From Pseudomonadota bacterium (GTDB lineage: Bacteria > Pseudomonadota > Alphaproteobacteria > Sphingomonadales > Sphingomonadaceae): a stretch of 64,000 nucleotides of DNA. This document shows positions 39,737 through 49,102 of the stretch, piece by piece. Below the pieces are notes generated by a model that saw only the letters and a program-made list of their open reading frames with translations, made no database searches and was not told the origin of the DNA. The number at the start of each line of letters is the position of its first letter. The first letter of the stretch is position 1. The position numbers were made by a program, and so were the translations under genes. The DNA lies in the NCBI GenBank assembly GCA_020160755.1, contig JAIUPN010000007.1:124001-188000 (forward strand), written 5' to 3'.

Positions 39737-41323
39737 ATGGCTAAGCGCCTCGTAATGGATGCGATGATTTTGCGAGCCGACTTCTGGCAAAAAGGGACTA
39801 ACAGCGCAGGAACCACCGCGAGCGCGCGGCCTGCCACCTCAATTACCTTCGAAAATCTGAAGTCAGATTCAGCCTTTGTTCTGTCGCTGCGCAAACCTGA
39901 TTTTCAGCGTGAGACCAATCAGTGGTCGCCGGCGCAGGCGGTTACGTTCATACAGAGCTTTATCGACGGCGACCTCGTTCCTTCGGTAATCCTGTGGCAG
40001 TCGGACGAAGGTCATATTTTCGCGATCGACGGTGCACACCGGCTGAGCGCACTTCGTGCATGGATCGAGGATGACTACGGTGATGGAGCGCGTTCGATTT
40101 CCTTTTTCGCGGGCGAGATTCCAGAGGAGCAGAAAAAAACTGCGAGGGCGATGCGAACTGCAATTGAAAAGCATGTCGGTAGCTACAAGTCTCTAATGAA
40201 CAAACTTGCGGCGCGCGCCGCCCAGCCCGAGATCGAGTACGACGCCAAAACGACCAAGCGATTGCGACATCTAGGATCGCGCCAACTTGACCTGCAGTGG
40301 GTGACCGGCGACGCCGAGGTTGCCGAAGCGTCTTTTTTCAAAATCAACACACAGGGTACGCCGCTCGATAAAACTGAGGAAGAGTTGCTTCGCAACCGTA
40401 GCCGGGCTCCTGCAATTGCGGCACGCTCGATCGTTCGCGCGGCCACGGGTCATAAATACTGGTCGAAGTTTGACGAGGCGACCCGCAAGCGCGTCGAAAC
40501 GCTTGCATCGGAGACCAACCAGCTTCTTTTCCAGCCCGAGCTGAGCACGCCTATCACTACGATGCAGCTGCCGCTCGGAGGATCAGCTTCTACGCTAGAG
40601 GCGCTATCTTTGCTCATCCGGCTATTGTCCGTCACTGATGGAACGCAAACCCTGCGCAAGCCGTCGCTCGCCTCTGCTACGCCCGATGACGACGGCGCGC
40701 TAACCGTGCAAACCCTCCAGAACTGCATTGCCATTCTTAGGCGCATTTCTGGAAATAGCGGCGAAAGTCTTGGGCTTCACCCCGCAGTCTATTTCTATTC
40801 AGATCGAGGCAAGTACCTGCCTGATCTTTTCCTCGGCATGGTTTATTTGATCAAGGGAAAGTTGCTGAACAACGACGACGCCTTTTTCAAAAGATTCACT
40901 GAGCGGCGGGAAGATATCGAGGATTTTCTGATCAAAAATAAGCCGCTGATTTCACAGATTCTACAGCAGATTAGTAGCAGGGTCCGTACTGAACGCGTCG
41001 CGGATATTCTCGACTATCTGGTGCGCACTAGTGGCAGCGATTTGACCATTGACGGCGTGGCAGCCGCTGCGCGCCTCAAAGGTAGCATCGTTGATCTTCG
41101 CGAGAAGGTGGAAGGGAAGACCTTCAGCGAGGCCTCGAAGTCAGCGATCGTGATCCGCCAGTCGCTTTCTACCGCAATGAAATGCCCTATATGCAAGGGC
41201 CGCCTTGAACCTGCACTCTCGTTGAGTTTCGACCATGTCGTACGCCGGGAAGATGGTGGGATGGGGGACTCAGAGAATGGTCAGATCAGCCATCCCTATT
41301 GCAACACGGGTTTCAAGAACTAG
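39737..41323 (+). CDS. DUF262-like protein with C-terminal HNH nuclease
   Basis: 528 residues. The N-terminal domain has RKPDFQRETNQWSPAQAVTF and IDGAHRLSALRAW (98-110), the ParB-like DUF262/DGQHR pattern. The long helical middle has no motif that I know. The C-terminal HNH is complete: CPIC (483-486), FDHVV with H500, EDGG, then N514 and H519...C522 (SENGQISHPYCN). Such DUF262-HNH proteins occur in phage defence (GmrSD, SspE and relatives), so a nuclease acting on modified or foreign DNA is plausible. AAGGAG is 11 bases before the ATG. GC is lower than the core. It sits directly behind a decayed restriction gene. Confidence 0.8.
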   Translation: MAKRLVMDAMILRADFWQKGTNSAGTTASARPATSITFENLKSDSAFVLSLRKPDFQRETNQWSPAQAVTFIQSFIDGDLVPSVILWQSDEGHIFAIDGAHRLSALRAWIEDDYGDGARSISFFAGEIPEEQKKTARAMRTAIEKHVGSYKSLMNKLAARAAQPEIEYDAKTTKRLRHLGSRQLDLQWVTGDAEVAEASFFKINTQGTPLDKTEEELLRNRSRAPAIAARSIVRAATGHKYWSKFDEATRKRVETLASETNQLLFQPELSTPITTMQLPLGGSASTLEALSLLIRLLSVTDGTQTLRKPSLASATPDDDGALTVQTLQNCIAILRRISGNSGESLGLHPAVYFYSDRGKYLPDLFLGMVYLIKGKLLNNDDAFFKRFTERREDIEDFLIKNKPLISQILQQISSRVRTERVADILDYLVRTSGSDLTIDGVAAAARLKGSIVDLREKVEGKTFSEASKSAIVIRQSLSTAMKCPICKGRLEPALSLSFDHVVRREDGGMGDSENGQISHPYCNTGFKN

Positions 41324-41464
41324 GAAATCGTTCCAGTTCATTGACCAATGGCGCCGGCGCTGAAAATGGCGGCGAGCGCTCAGTAGAACGCGCGCGAACA
41401 ATGACCGCTTTCGGACGCAAGCAAATCTGGGTCGCAACCCCGACATCAGCCGCAACGCTGCCTC

Positions 41465-43288
41465 CTAAGCATCATCCCCCATTCGCAGCGCGGCAATAAA
41501 TGCCTCCTGCGGAATGTTCACATTGCCATATTCCCGCATCCGCTTTTTGCCTTCCTTCTGCTTTTCCAGCAGCTTCTTCTTGCGGGTCGCGTCGCCGCCG
41601 TAGCATTTGGCGGTCACGTCCTTGCGCAGCGCGGCGATCGTTTCGCGGGCGATCACCTTGCCGCCGATCGCGGCCTGGATCGGGATCTTGAACATGTGGC
41701 GCGGGATCAGGTCCTTCAGCCGCTCGCACATGCCGCGGCCGCGGCTTTCGGCGCTGCCGCGGTGGACGATCATGCTCAGCGCGTCGACCGGCTCGTTGTT
41801 GACGAGAATACTCATCTTGACGAGGTCGCCGGGGCGGTGGCCGATCTGGTGATAGTCGAACGACGCATAACCGCGGCTGATGCTCTTCAGCCGGTCGTAG
41901 AAATCGAACACCACTTCGTTGAGCGGCAGTTCATAGGTGATCTGCGCGCGGCCGCCCACGTAAGTGAGGTTCTTCTGCACCCCGCGGCGGTCCTGACACA
42001 GCTTCAGGATCGGGCCGAGATAATCGTCGGGCACGTAAATCACCGCCTCGATCCACGGCTCCTCGATCTCGTCGATGCGGTTCGGGTCGGGCATGTCGGC
42101 GGGGTTGTGGAGCTCGATCTCCTTCGCCGCCTCATTCTTCGTGTGGCCGAGCTTCAGCTTGTACACCACCGACGGCGCGGTGGTGATCAGGTCGAGGTCA
42201 TATTCGCGCGTCAGCCGCTCCTGAATGATCTCGAGGTGGAGCAGGCCGAGGAAACCGCAGCGGAAGCCGAAGCCGAGCGCGGCCGAGCTTTCCATCTCGA
42301 ACGAGAAGCTCGCGTCGTTGAGGCGGAGCTTCTGGATGCTTTCGCGCAATTTCTCGAAGTCGTTCGCGTCGGTCGGGAACAGGCCGCAGAAGACGACCGG
42401 CTGGACTTCCTTGAACCCCGGCAGCGGGTTCGCGGCGGGCTTCTTCGCGTCGGTCACCGTGTCGCCGACGCGCGCCTGCGCGACGTCCTTGATCTGCGCG
42501 GTGATGAAGCCGATCTCGCCCGCGCCGATCTCGCTCAATTCCTCGCGCTTCGGCGTGAAGCAGCCGACGCGGTCGATCAGGTGGGTGGTGCCCGCCTGCA
42601 TGAACTTGATCTGCTGTCCTTTTTTCAGGATCCCGTCGACGACGCGGACGAGGATGACGACGCCGAGATAGGGGTCGTACCAGCTGTCGACGAGCATCGC
42701 GAGCAGCGGCGCCGCGGCGTCGCCCTTCGGTGGCGGGATCTTGGTGACGATCGCCTCGAGACATTCCTCGATGCCGATGCCCGACTTGGCCGACGCGAGC
42801 ACCGCGTCGTCGGCGGGCAGGCCGATGATGTCCTCGATCTCGGCCTTCACCTTGTCGACGTCGGCCGCGGGCAGGTCGATCTTGTTGATCACCGGCACGA
42901 TCTCGTGATCATGCTCGATCGACTGATAGACGTTCGCGAGCGTCTGCGCCTCGACCCCCTGCGCCGCGTCGACGACGAGCAGCGCACCCTCGCACGCAGC
43001 AAGGCTCCGCGACACTTCATAGGCGAAATCGACGTGGCCGGGCGTGTCCATCAGGTTCAGCTCGTAGGTCTCGCCGTCATGCGCCTTATACTTCAGGCGC
43101 ACCGTCTGCGCCTTGATCGTGATCCCGCGCTCCTTCTCGATGTCCATATTATCAAGGACTTGCGCCGACATCTCGCGCGCGGTCAGCCCGCCGGTGAACT
43201 GGATCAACCGGTCGGCGAGCGTCGACTTGCCATGGTCGATGTGCGCGATGATGGAGAAGTTGCGGATATGCGAAAGCGGAGTTGTCAT
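41465..43288 (-). CDS. lepA: Elongation factor 4 (LepA)
   Basis: 607 residues, full length. It is a ribosome-bound GTPase that helps recover stalled or mis-translocated ribosomes. The G1 motif is AHIDHGKS (15-22), then [18 protein letters not shown] and VINKIDLP. The C-terminal LepA-specific domain (KGGK-type [20 protein letters not shown]) is complete with [18 protein letters not shown]. The ATG at 43288 gives [20 protein letters not shown]. It stands alone on the minus strand. Confidence 0.97.
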   Translation of the reverse strand: MTTPLSHIRNFSIIAHIDHGKSTLADRLIQFTGGLTAREMSAQVLDNMDIEKERGITIKAQTVRLKYKAHDGETYELNLMDTPGHVDFAYEVSRSLAACEGALLVVDAAQGVEAQTLANVYQSIEHDHEIVPVINKIDLPAADVDKVKAEIEDIIGLPADDAVLASAKSGIGIEECLEAIVTKIPPPKGDAAAPLLAMLVDSWYDPYLGVVILVRVVDGILKKGQQIKFMQAGTTHLIDRVGCFTPKREELSEIGAGEIGFITAQIKDVAQARVGDTVTDAKKPAANPLPGFKEVQPVVFCGLFPTDANDFEKLRESIQKLRLNDASFSFEMESSAALGFGFRCGFLGLLHLEIIQERLTREYDLDLITTAPSVVYKLKLGHTKNEAAKEIELHNPADMPDPNRIDEIEEPWIEAVIYVPDDYLGPILKLCQDRRGVQKNLTYVGGRAQITYELPLNEVVFDFYDRLKSISRGYASFDYHQIGHRPGDLVKMSILVNNEPVDALSMIVHRGSAESRGRGMCERLKDLIPRHMFKIPIQAAIGGKVIARETIAALRKDVTAKCYGGDATRKKKLLEKQKEGKKRMREYGNVNIPQEAFIAALRMGDDA

Positions 43289-43319
43289 GGCGGCCCGTTA
43301 GCAGCGGAAAGCCGCGCTG

Positions 43320-44225
43320 TCAGCAAGCTTGACTATGCATCAGCCAGCGCGTGCAATCGTCGCGGACGCGAGCGTCGATATCGCCGCTCCCGCGTTCGAG
43401 GACCGGAACCGGATCGGCAGCGATGGCCGCCAGCGCTCCGATCGCGTTCGCCCGCACGCGCGGTACCGGATGCGCCTTGGCGAACTCTTCCGCTATATCC
43501 CGGCCATTCTCTGTCAGATGCACGGCACAACGCAGCAGCATTTCGCCGCTGGTCAGCGTCGGGCGGCGCGCGATCGTGCCCCACTTTCCAGTGTCCGCAT
43601 CGAGATCGACGATATACTGGTCGCGCCAAGGGATATGTTCGCCCTCGTCCATGATGTTCAGGCTGACCGAGAGGCTTTCAGGGGGAAGCTGACTGTGGAT
43701 GTCGCGGTGCGCGCGATAAAGCATCATCTTGCCTTCGGTGAGGCTGCTGCGCTCGACGAACGTCAGGTCGAGCGGCTCGCCGAGACGGCCATCGACGCTT
43801 TCGGGGTCGTGCTCATAATAGTCGCTGACATAGCCGGGACCGGAATAGCCTGCGGTGAGGAAGCTGAAATTATGGTCGTGCGGCAGGCCGTAGGCGAAGG
43901 CCGCGGGGCCGCTCGTGGCATAGGCGGCGTCGCGCACCGACGGCCACAAATTGGCGCGAAGGTAGAAGCCGCGCGCGCTGCGATGGAGGAGGAAGACCTG
44001 CGCCGAATAAAGGTTGAGGGCGAGCTGTTCAGTATAGCTCGCCTTGAGCGCGGCGGTGACGCTGTCGGCGAGAAAATCGCGGTTCCGCGCGAGCCCCGCG
44101 AGGAGCGCCGCGCAGTGCGCGATGCTGTCCTCGTCGGTCAGGTCGACGCCGCTTTCGTCGAGCCGCGCGGTGACTTCGGCGAGGTCGAGCACGGCACCGT
44201 CGGGCGGGTCGATCAGGCGCGGCAC
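43320..44225 (-). CDS. Cupin-like putative oxygenase with HEAT-like tail
   Basis: 301 residues. A beta-helix core holds GLPHDHNFSFLTAGYSGPG (His-x-His, about residues 132-150), then YVSDYYEHD and MLYRAHRDIHSQLPPESLSV (later His pair). That spacing resembles metal-binding cupin/cysteine-dioxygenase-like folds, so a non-haem iron oxygenase is a reasonable guess, not a known assignment. The C-terminal 60 residues (AKAHPVPRVRANAIGALAAI, then DIDARVRDDCTRWL) look like HEAT repeats. It is the third gene of an operon headed by the 48-residue peptide gene and overlaps the second by 13 bases. Confidence 0.55.
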   Translation of the reverse strand: MPRLIDPPDGAVLDLAEVTARLDESGVDLTDEDSIAHCAALLAGLARNRDFLADSVTAALKASYTEQLALNLYSAQVFLLHRSARGFYLRANLWPSVRDAAYATSGPAAFAYGLPHDHNFSFLTAGYSGPGYVSDYYEHDPESVDGRLGEPLDLTFVERSSLTEGKMMLYRAHRDIHSQLPPESLSVSLNIMDEGEHIPWRDQYIVDLDADTGKWGTIARRPTLTSGEMLLRCAVHLTENGRDIAEEFAKAHPVPRVRANAIGALAAIAADPVPVLERGSGDIDARVRDDCTRWLMHSQAC

Positions 44226-45304
44226 GGAGACGGATCGAGGGCGCGGGGTGCCGATATCGGGGTGGAGGGCGCCGGGCTTGTGCAGGGCCCCGGCCCTCCA
44301 CCCCCCTCCCGCCCCGTCTCACCGGAAGGCAGGGAGAAGAGCGCGTGCGTCGCGGCGGCGGCGCGGCGTACTTCGGGATGCGGATCGGTCGCGGCCATCG
44401 CGGCGAGCAGCGGACGCGCAGTGGCCGAATCGAGCGCGACGAGTTCGCGCATCGCATTCCAGCGCGCTGCGAAATCCCCGGCTTTCGTCGCGGCGGCGAA
44501 GAGCGGCGCGGCGTCCACCCGGCCGAACTGGCGCAGCAGGGCGAGCGCCATCGCGCGGAAGCTGCTGTCGCGGCGCGAGGCGCTGACATGCGTAAGGCAG
44601 CCGCTTGCGATATCATAGGCGCGGATAGGTAGGCACGACGGCGGCTGGACCGCCAGTTCAAGGAGCAGCACGTCGCCGCAGGCGCGCGCGCACCCATTCT
44701 CAAGCGTGAAGCTCTGGCGCGCAGTGTCGAGGCGCAATATCTCGCCCTTGCGGAGCAGGCGCGGGGCGTCGCTGCGACACGATGCGGCGGCCGCCGCTGT
44801 GAAGCCCCCGCCTTCCTCGACGGCACTGACCGCGACCTCGTGCAGACGGATCGACGCACCGCCATCGGCGAGAATATGGAGCGCGGCGCGGCCGGGGACA
44901 AAGACGGCGGCGGCCGATGCGGGTGCCGTTGCCGCGACCGGGCGGAGTTGGAGCGTCAGGCGGACCGCGCCGCGGTCGGCGAGGACGAGCCCGCCCGCGC
45001 CGCCGTCACCGCCCCCGACGAGCCGCAGCGGCGGACGGGCGAAGGGGTCGGCGGCGAGCAGCGCGAGCGCAGCATCGAGGCGGCCGCAAAGCCATTGCGT
45101 GTCCGACAGCCAGGGCAGGAGGCGCGAGACCGCGACGTCGGGCGGCGCCCCGGCGAGCGCATCGATCGCGGCGACGAGGCCGCCGGGGGCGATATCTGCG
45201 GCCCTCCACGCCGTATCGAGGTCGCCAGCCGCCTGTCGCATCGCCAGGCGGCGCGCAGCGTCGGCGCGAGGAAAATGATCGTGGCGGGAGGATGCTAGCG
45301 TCAT
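44213..45304 (-). CDS. Unknown protein with C-terminal HEAT repeats
   Basis: 363 residues. The first 110 residues are helical (AARRLAMRQAAGDLDTAWRA, VSRLLPWLSDTQWLCGRLDA). A strand-rich middle (about 110-245: LVLADRGAVRLTLQLRP, HILADGGASIRLHEVAVSAV) has a jelly-roll look. The last 100 residues hold HEAT-like helix pairs (AMALALLRQFGRVDAAPLFA, MRELVALDSATARPLLAAMA, HPEVRRAAAATHALF). The ATG at 45304 fits the domain start. It sits between the peptide gene (57 bases upstream) and the cupin-like gene it overlaps. Function is unknown. Confidence 0.55.
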   Translation of the reverse strand: MTLASSRHDHFPRADAARRLAMRQAAGDLDTAWRAADIAPGGLVAAIDALAGAPPDVAVSRLLPWLSDTQWLCGRLDAALALLAADPFARPPLRLVGGGDGGAGGLVLADRGAVRLTLQLRPVAATAPASAAAVFVPGRAALHILADGGASIRLHEVAVSAVEEGGGFTAAAAASCRSDAPRLLRKGEILRLDTARQSFTLENGCARACGDVLLLELAVQPPSCLPIRAYDIASGCLTHVSASRRDSSFRAMALALLRQFGRVDAAPLFAAATKAGDFAARWNAMRELVALDSATARPLLAAMAATDPHPEVRRAAAATHALFSLPSGETGREGGGGPGPCTSPAPSTPISAPRALDPSPCRA

Positions 45305-45360
45305 CGCACAAGCACAGCGGGACGCGCACCACCGGCCGGCGGCGCGCATCCCGCCGCCGC

Positions 45361-45507
45361 TCAGTCGTAGATGATCAGCGCGATGGTGACGGCAAGCTCG
45401 AACACCGACGGTCCCGACGATGCGCTTTCGCCGACGAACGAGCCGAACAGCCCGACCGCGGTGTCGAGCAACGGCAACGCGTCGATATCGATCGATGGCA
45501 ATTCCAT
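45361..45507 (-). CDS. 48-residue peptide gene, possible modified-peptide precursor
   Basis: The ATG (45507) follows GGGGA by about 8 bases. The product begins MELPSIDIDALPLLDTAVGL, acidic and leader-like, then FGSFVGESASSGPSVFEL, then a hydrophobic tail AVTIALIIYD. Length, leader-like head and position in front of a possible oxygenase and a HEAT protein (two genes on the same strand) resemble a ribosomal-peptide precursor. No cysteine is present, which argues against lanthipeptides. The hydrophobic tail could also be a membrane helix. It is too short for common length cut-offs. Confidence 0.55.
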   Translation of the reverse strand: MELPSIDIDALPLLDTAVGLFGSFVGESASSGPSVFELAVTIALIIYD

Positions 45508-45681
45508 ATTCTCATCCCCTATCTTCGGCAGCGCGACCCGGCCGCCAGTGACAGAGCTAGAAAGCCGCGAGCGCGGCGCCCAGTTAACTTATCGTAATCG
45601 CTGCGCTGTCGCTGGTCGAAGCGCTGTTGCCGCGGCGCGCGGCGCGGATAGGATGCGCGATCGAAACCGGGAGACCTGTCC

Positions 45682-46632
45682 ATGCGCCAAGCCATTGTCG
45701 CCGCCCTTTTCGCCCTGTCGCTTGCCGCTCCCGCCGCGGCCGAAACCCTGCTCGTCGGCAACAAGGGCGAAGACACGCTGAGCGTCGTCGCGCTGGCCTC
45801 GGGCGAGGAACTCGCGCGCCTGCCGACCGGCAAGATGCCGCACGAGATCGCGATTTCACCCGATGGCAAGCAGGCGGCGGTCGTCGCCTATGGCAGCACG
45901 ACGATCGATGTGTTCGACATCGCACGCCGGACCAGATTGCGCACGATCGATCTCAGCCCCAACCAGCGGCCGCATGGCCTCGTGTGGCTGTCCGACGGAC
46001 GGCTCGTCGCGACGACCGAGGGCAGCGATTCGGTTGCGGTGGTTGCGCCGGGCGACAAGCTGACCTCGATTTCGACGGGGCAGAAAGGCACGCACATGAT
46101 CGTCGTCGCGCCGGATGGCCGCACCGCCTACACCGCCAATATCGGATCGGGGACGGTAAGCGTACTCGACCTGAGGACGGGGAAGAAGCGGCGCGACCTC
46201 GCCGTCGGCGGCAAACCCGAGGGGATCGCGCTGACAAAAGGCGGGCGCGAACTGTGGGTCGGCGACCTCAACGCGCCGCGCGTGTCGATCTGGGATACGA
46301 AGACCGGCAAGAAAGTTGCCGAACAGCCGGTCGACCCGGTCGCGATCCGCGTGCTGGCGAGCCCCAACGGCAGGCTGGTCGCAACGAGCAATATCGCGGC
46401 GGGGACGATCAGCCTGTTCGACGCCGGAACGCGCGCATTGCTCAAAACGATCAAGGTGTCGGGCGAAGAGGCGAAGGGGCAGGTCACCTTGCTGTTCAGC
46501 GCCGATTCAAAGCGGCTCTATGCCGCCGAGACGGGGCATGACAAGGTCGCGGAAATCGACGTCGCGAGCGGTAACGTGCTGCGCCGGATCGCGGCGGGGA
46601 AGAATGGCGACGGGCTGGCGATCGCGCCCTAG
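45682..46632 (+). CDS. Exported YncE-type beta-propeller protein
   Basis: 316 residues. A signal peptide covers residues 1-20 (RQAIVAALFALSLAAPAAAE). The rest is a repeat of blades: LLVGNKGEDTLSVVALASGE, MPHEIAISPDGKQAAVVAYG, HGLVWLSDGRLVATTEGSDS, HMIVVAPDGRTAYTANIGSG and so on, as in YVTN/YncE seven-bladed propellers. Such proteins bind ligands in the periplasm. It is divergent from the peptide operon. No partner is evident. Confidence 0.82.
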   Translation: MRQAIVAALFALSLAAPAAAETLLVGNKGEDTLSVVALASGEELARLPTGKMPHEIAISPDGKQAAVVAYGSTTIDVFDIARRTRLRTIDLSPNQRPHGLVWLSDGRLVATTEGSDSVAVVAPGDKLTSISTGQKGTHMIVVAPDGRTAYTANIGSGTVSVLDLRTGKKRRDLAVGGKPEGIALTKGGRELWVGDLNAPRVSIWDTKTGKKVAEQPVDPVAIRVLASPNGRLVATSNIAAGTISLFDAGTRALLKTIKVSGEEAKGQVTLLFSADSKRLYAAETGHDKVAEIDVASGNVLRRIAAGKNGDGLAIAP

Positions 46633-46641
46633 GGTCAGGCC

Positions 46642-47010
46642 CTAGCGGGGGACTTTCCCGGTTTTGATATAGCTTTCCTGATCGGCGGCGAACGCACGCC
46701 GGCCGTTCGCAATATTGCCGTCGATTTCTGCGGCTGCAGCCGTTTCCGAACGGCCGCTTGCCATGGCGACCTTGACCGCGACGCGGCGGAAACGCACTTC
46801 CTGCTCCATGCAGCTTTTCGCAAAGCCTTCCTTGAACTTCGCCGGATCCATCTTCGTCGTCATGCCCATCTGAACGCTCGCGCGGAGGCACGCGGTGAAG
46901 GCGGTGGTGGCAGTTTCGAACTCGGCGCGATCACTCTCTGCGAGCTGCGCTACGGCGGCGGTGCTTGCAGCAACGGCGATCAGGCAGCTCAATGAAATTG
47001 CACGTAACAT
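46642..47010 (-). CDS. Small exported protein, unknown
   Basis: 122 residues. A signal peptide covers about residues 1-20 (LRAISLSCLIAVAASTAAVA). The mature part is helical with two cysteines (TAFTACLRAS and FAKSCMEQE) that may pair. Two ATGs lie 6 bases apart. GGGAG touches the first and is 6 bases from the second, so 47010 is taken. The gene ends convergent with the propeller gene. Function is unknown. Confidence 0.65.
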   Translation of the reverse strand: MLRAISLSCLIAVAASTAAVAQLAESDRAEFETATTAFTACLRASVQMGMTTKMDPAKFKEGFAKSCMEQEVRFRRVAVKVAMASGRSETAAAAEIDGNIANGRRAFAADQESYIKTGKVPR

Positions 47011-47049
47011 TTTCATCTCCCAAGGCATTGTCCGTGCCTTACGTCGCTC

Positions 47050-47817
47050 TCAGGGGGCAAGCCATAGCGAAAGCCCGGACAGCGGGGCGGAGGGTGGCGC
47101 ATCCGCGACGTGCCGAACCGCGTCGGCGCGGGCGCGGTCGAGGATCGCGGCGGGGACGGTCGCGGGATGGAAAATATGATCGGCCTCTCCCAGCAGGCGC
47201 GCGGCGCGCAAGGTAAGGTCGTCGGGGTCGGGGCTGGTCAGGTGGATCGTTTCGAGGCGCGAGGGCCGGGTTGGGGCGTTGCCCGCGAGCCATATTTCGA
47301 GCTTGTCCGCAGCGTCATTGTCGAGCGGGTCGAGCGCACCGCCGCTCGCCAGCGCGGCGTCGATCACGCGGCGGCGGTCGGCGGCGGCGGGCCAGCGCGC
47401 CTTGAGGGCATCGCGCGCCGCATGAAGCGCCAACGCAAGCGCGCCGAGGCGCGGAGGAAGCAGCGCCTCGATCCGCTGGCGCACCGCCTTGGCGAGCCCG
47501 GCCGACGCACCACCGGTGCCGATGGCGATCGTGACGGGCGCGCGGTCGACGATTGCCGGGGTCGTGAAATCGCACAGACCGGGGCGATCGACGACGTTGA
47601 CGAGCAGGCCGTGGCCGCGGAGCGCTTCCACGGCGGCGCGCGCTTCGTGCTCATCGTCCAGCGCGACGAAGGCGATCGCCGCGCCTTCCTCCCACGCCGG
47701 AACGATGCGAGCGCCCGCGCGCGCGATCAGCCGCGCCTTGGCATCGGCCGCCTCCCCCTCCCCGACCAGCACGACCGTGCGGCCGCGCAGGTTGAGGAAG
47801 AGGGGCAGCTGTTCCAT
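47050..47817 (-). CDS. Siroheme-synthase N-terminal (precorrin-2 dehydrogenase/ferrochelatase) with truncated SUMT tail
   Basis: 255 residues. The Met8p-like NAD domain is LFLNLRGRTVVLVGEGEAAD (6-25), then FVALDD, VNVVDRPGLCDFTTPAIVDR and GTGGASAGLAKAVRQRIEAL. It converts precorrin-2 to sirohydrochlorin and inserts iron. From residue about 190 the sequence IHLTSPDPDDLTLRAARLLG then HIFHPATVPAAILDRARADA looks like the first 50 residues of the methylase (SUMT) half of CysG, but the rest is missing, so no methyltransferase is expected. Two bases separate it from lysA, which is upstream. Confidence 0.85.
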   Translation of the reverse strand: MEQLPLFLNLRGRTVVLVGEGEAADAKARLIARAGARIVPAWEEGAAIAFVALDDEHEARAAVEALRGHGLLVNVVDRPGLCDFTTPAIVDRAPVTIAIGTGGASAGLAKAVRQRIEALLPPRLGALALALHAARDALKARWPAAADRRRVIDAALASGGALDPLDNDAADKLEIWLAGNAPTRPSRLETIHLTSPDPDDLTLRAARLLGEADHIFHPATVPAAILDRARADAVRHVADAPPSAPLSGLSLWLAP

Positions 47818-47819
47818 CG

Positions 47820-49085
47820 TCAGTCGATCCAGTCGGGCACGCGCTCGGCGGCCATGATCGTGCCCGCGGTGATGCGATCGGCGACGACGGCATAGCGGTC
47901 GCCGTCGACGAGCACCTCGGGAACGAGGCTGCGGCTGTTATAGGTCGACGCCATCGTCGCGCCATAGGCGCCCGCGCTGCAGAAAACCGCGAGGTCACCT
48001 GGTTCGACCTTGTCGATCAGCCTGTCGCGCGCAAAGGTGTCGCCGGTTTCGCAGACCGGGCCGACGATCGACGCGGTCATCGTCTCGCCCGACGGCTTTA
48101 CCGCTACGAAATCGTGCCAGGCGTCATAGAGCGCGGGTCTGGCAAGGTCGTTCATCGCCGCGTCGACGATGACGAAGGGATGCGTTGCGCCGGGTTTCAC
48201 CCACAGTGTCTCGGTCAGCAACACCCCCGAATTGCCCGCAATGACGCGGCCGGGCTCGAACATCAGCGTGACGTCCCAGTCGCGCGTTACCCGCGCGACC
48301 ATCGCGCCATAATCGGCGGGCGACGGCGGAATGATATTGTCACCCGCCCGATACGGCACGCCAAGGCCGCCGCCGAGGTCGACATGGGTGATGCTGTGCC
48401 CCGCGGCGCGCAGGTCGGCGACGAGCTCGCCCACGCGCTTGAACGCCGCCTCGAACGGGGCGAGGCTGGTGAGCTGGCTGCCGATATGGACCGCGATGCC
48501 GCGCATGTTGAGCCCCGGCAGCGCCGACAGCCGGGCAAAGATTTCGGGCGCAACGTCGATGCCGACGCCGAACTTGTTCTCGGCCTTGCCGGTCGAGATT
48601 TTGGCGTGCGTCCCCGCATCGACGTCTGGATTGACGCGCAGCACCGCGGGCGCGGTCATTTCCTTTGCGAGCGCGATCTCCGCGAGTGCGACACCCTCGG
48701 GCTCATGCTCGATGTTGAACTGGCCGATGCCGCGATCGAGCCCCAGCGCCAGCTCGGCGCGCGTCTTGCCAACGCCCGAGAAAACGATGTCCTCGGCCGC
48801 CATTCCCGCCGCGAGCGCGCGTTCGAGCTCGCCGCCCGACACCACGTCGGCGCCATAGCCCTGCCGCGCGAGGACACGCAGCACGCCCAGGTTGGGGTTG
48901 CTCTTGATCGCAAAGGCGAGGTGCTTCTTCGGCACGTCCTTCAACCCGTCGCGAAACGCCTGTGCATGACGCTCCAGCGTCGCGCGCGAATAGACATAGA
49001 CGGGGGTGCCGATTTCTTCGGCGATACGCGGCAAGGGAATGTCTTCGGCGTGCATCACGCCGTCACGAATTTCAAAATGATTCAT
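47820..49085 (-). CDS. lysA: Diaminopimelate decarboxylase
   Basis: 421 residues. PLP-dependent conversion of meso-diaminopimelate to L-lysine. PLP-binding K61 lies in LAFAIKSNPNLGVL. VDLGGGLGVPY and FEPGRVIAGNSGVL hold the phosphate and ring contacts. The second subunit's cysteine is in VCETGDTFARDR. The ATG at 49085 has AGGA 8 bases upstream. It follows the argH-lipoprotein pair by 17 bases and precedes the siroheme gene by 2, giving one run. Confidence 0.97.
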   Translation of the reverse strand: MNHFEIRDGVMHAEDIPLPRIAEEIGTPVYVYSRATLERHAQAFRDGLKDVPKKHLAFAIKSNPNLGVLRVLARQGYGADVVSGGELERALAAGMAAEDIVFSGVGKTRAELALGLDRGIGQFNIEHEPEGVALAEIALAKEMTAPAVLRVNPDVDAGTHAKISTGKAENKFGVGIDVAPEIFARLSALPGLNMRGIAVHIGSQLTSLAPFEAAFKRVGELVADLRAAGHSITHVDLGGGLGVPYRAGDNIIPPSPADYGAMVARVTRDWDVTLMFEPGRVIAGNSGVLLTETLWVKPGATHPFVIVDAAMNDLARPALYDAWHDFVAVKPSGETMTASIVGPVCETGDTFARDRLIDKVEPGDLAVFCSAGAYGATMASTYNSRSLVPEVLVDGDRYAVVADRITAGTIMAAERVPDWID

Positions 49086-49102
49086 TGGTATAGTCCTGAA
49101 GC

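Noticed and set aside
45682..46632. Beta-propeller protein as part of the peptide operon
   Set aside because: It lies on the opposite strand and its family is found alone in many genomes.
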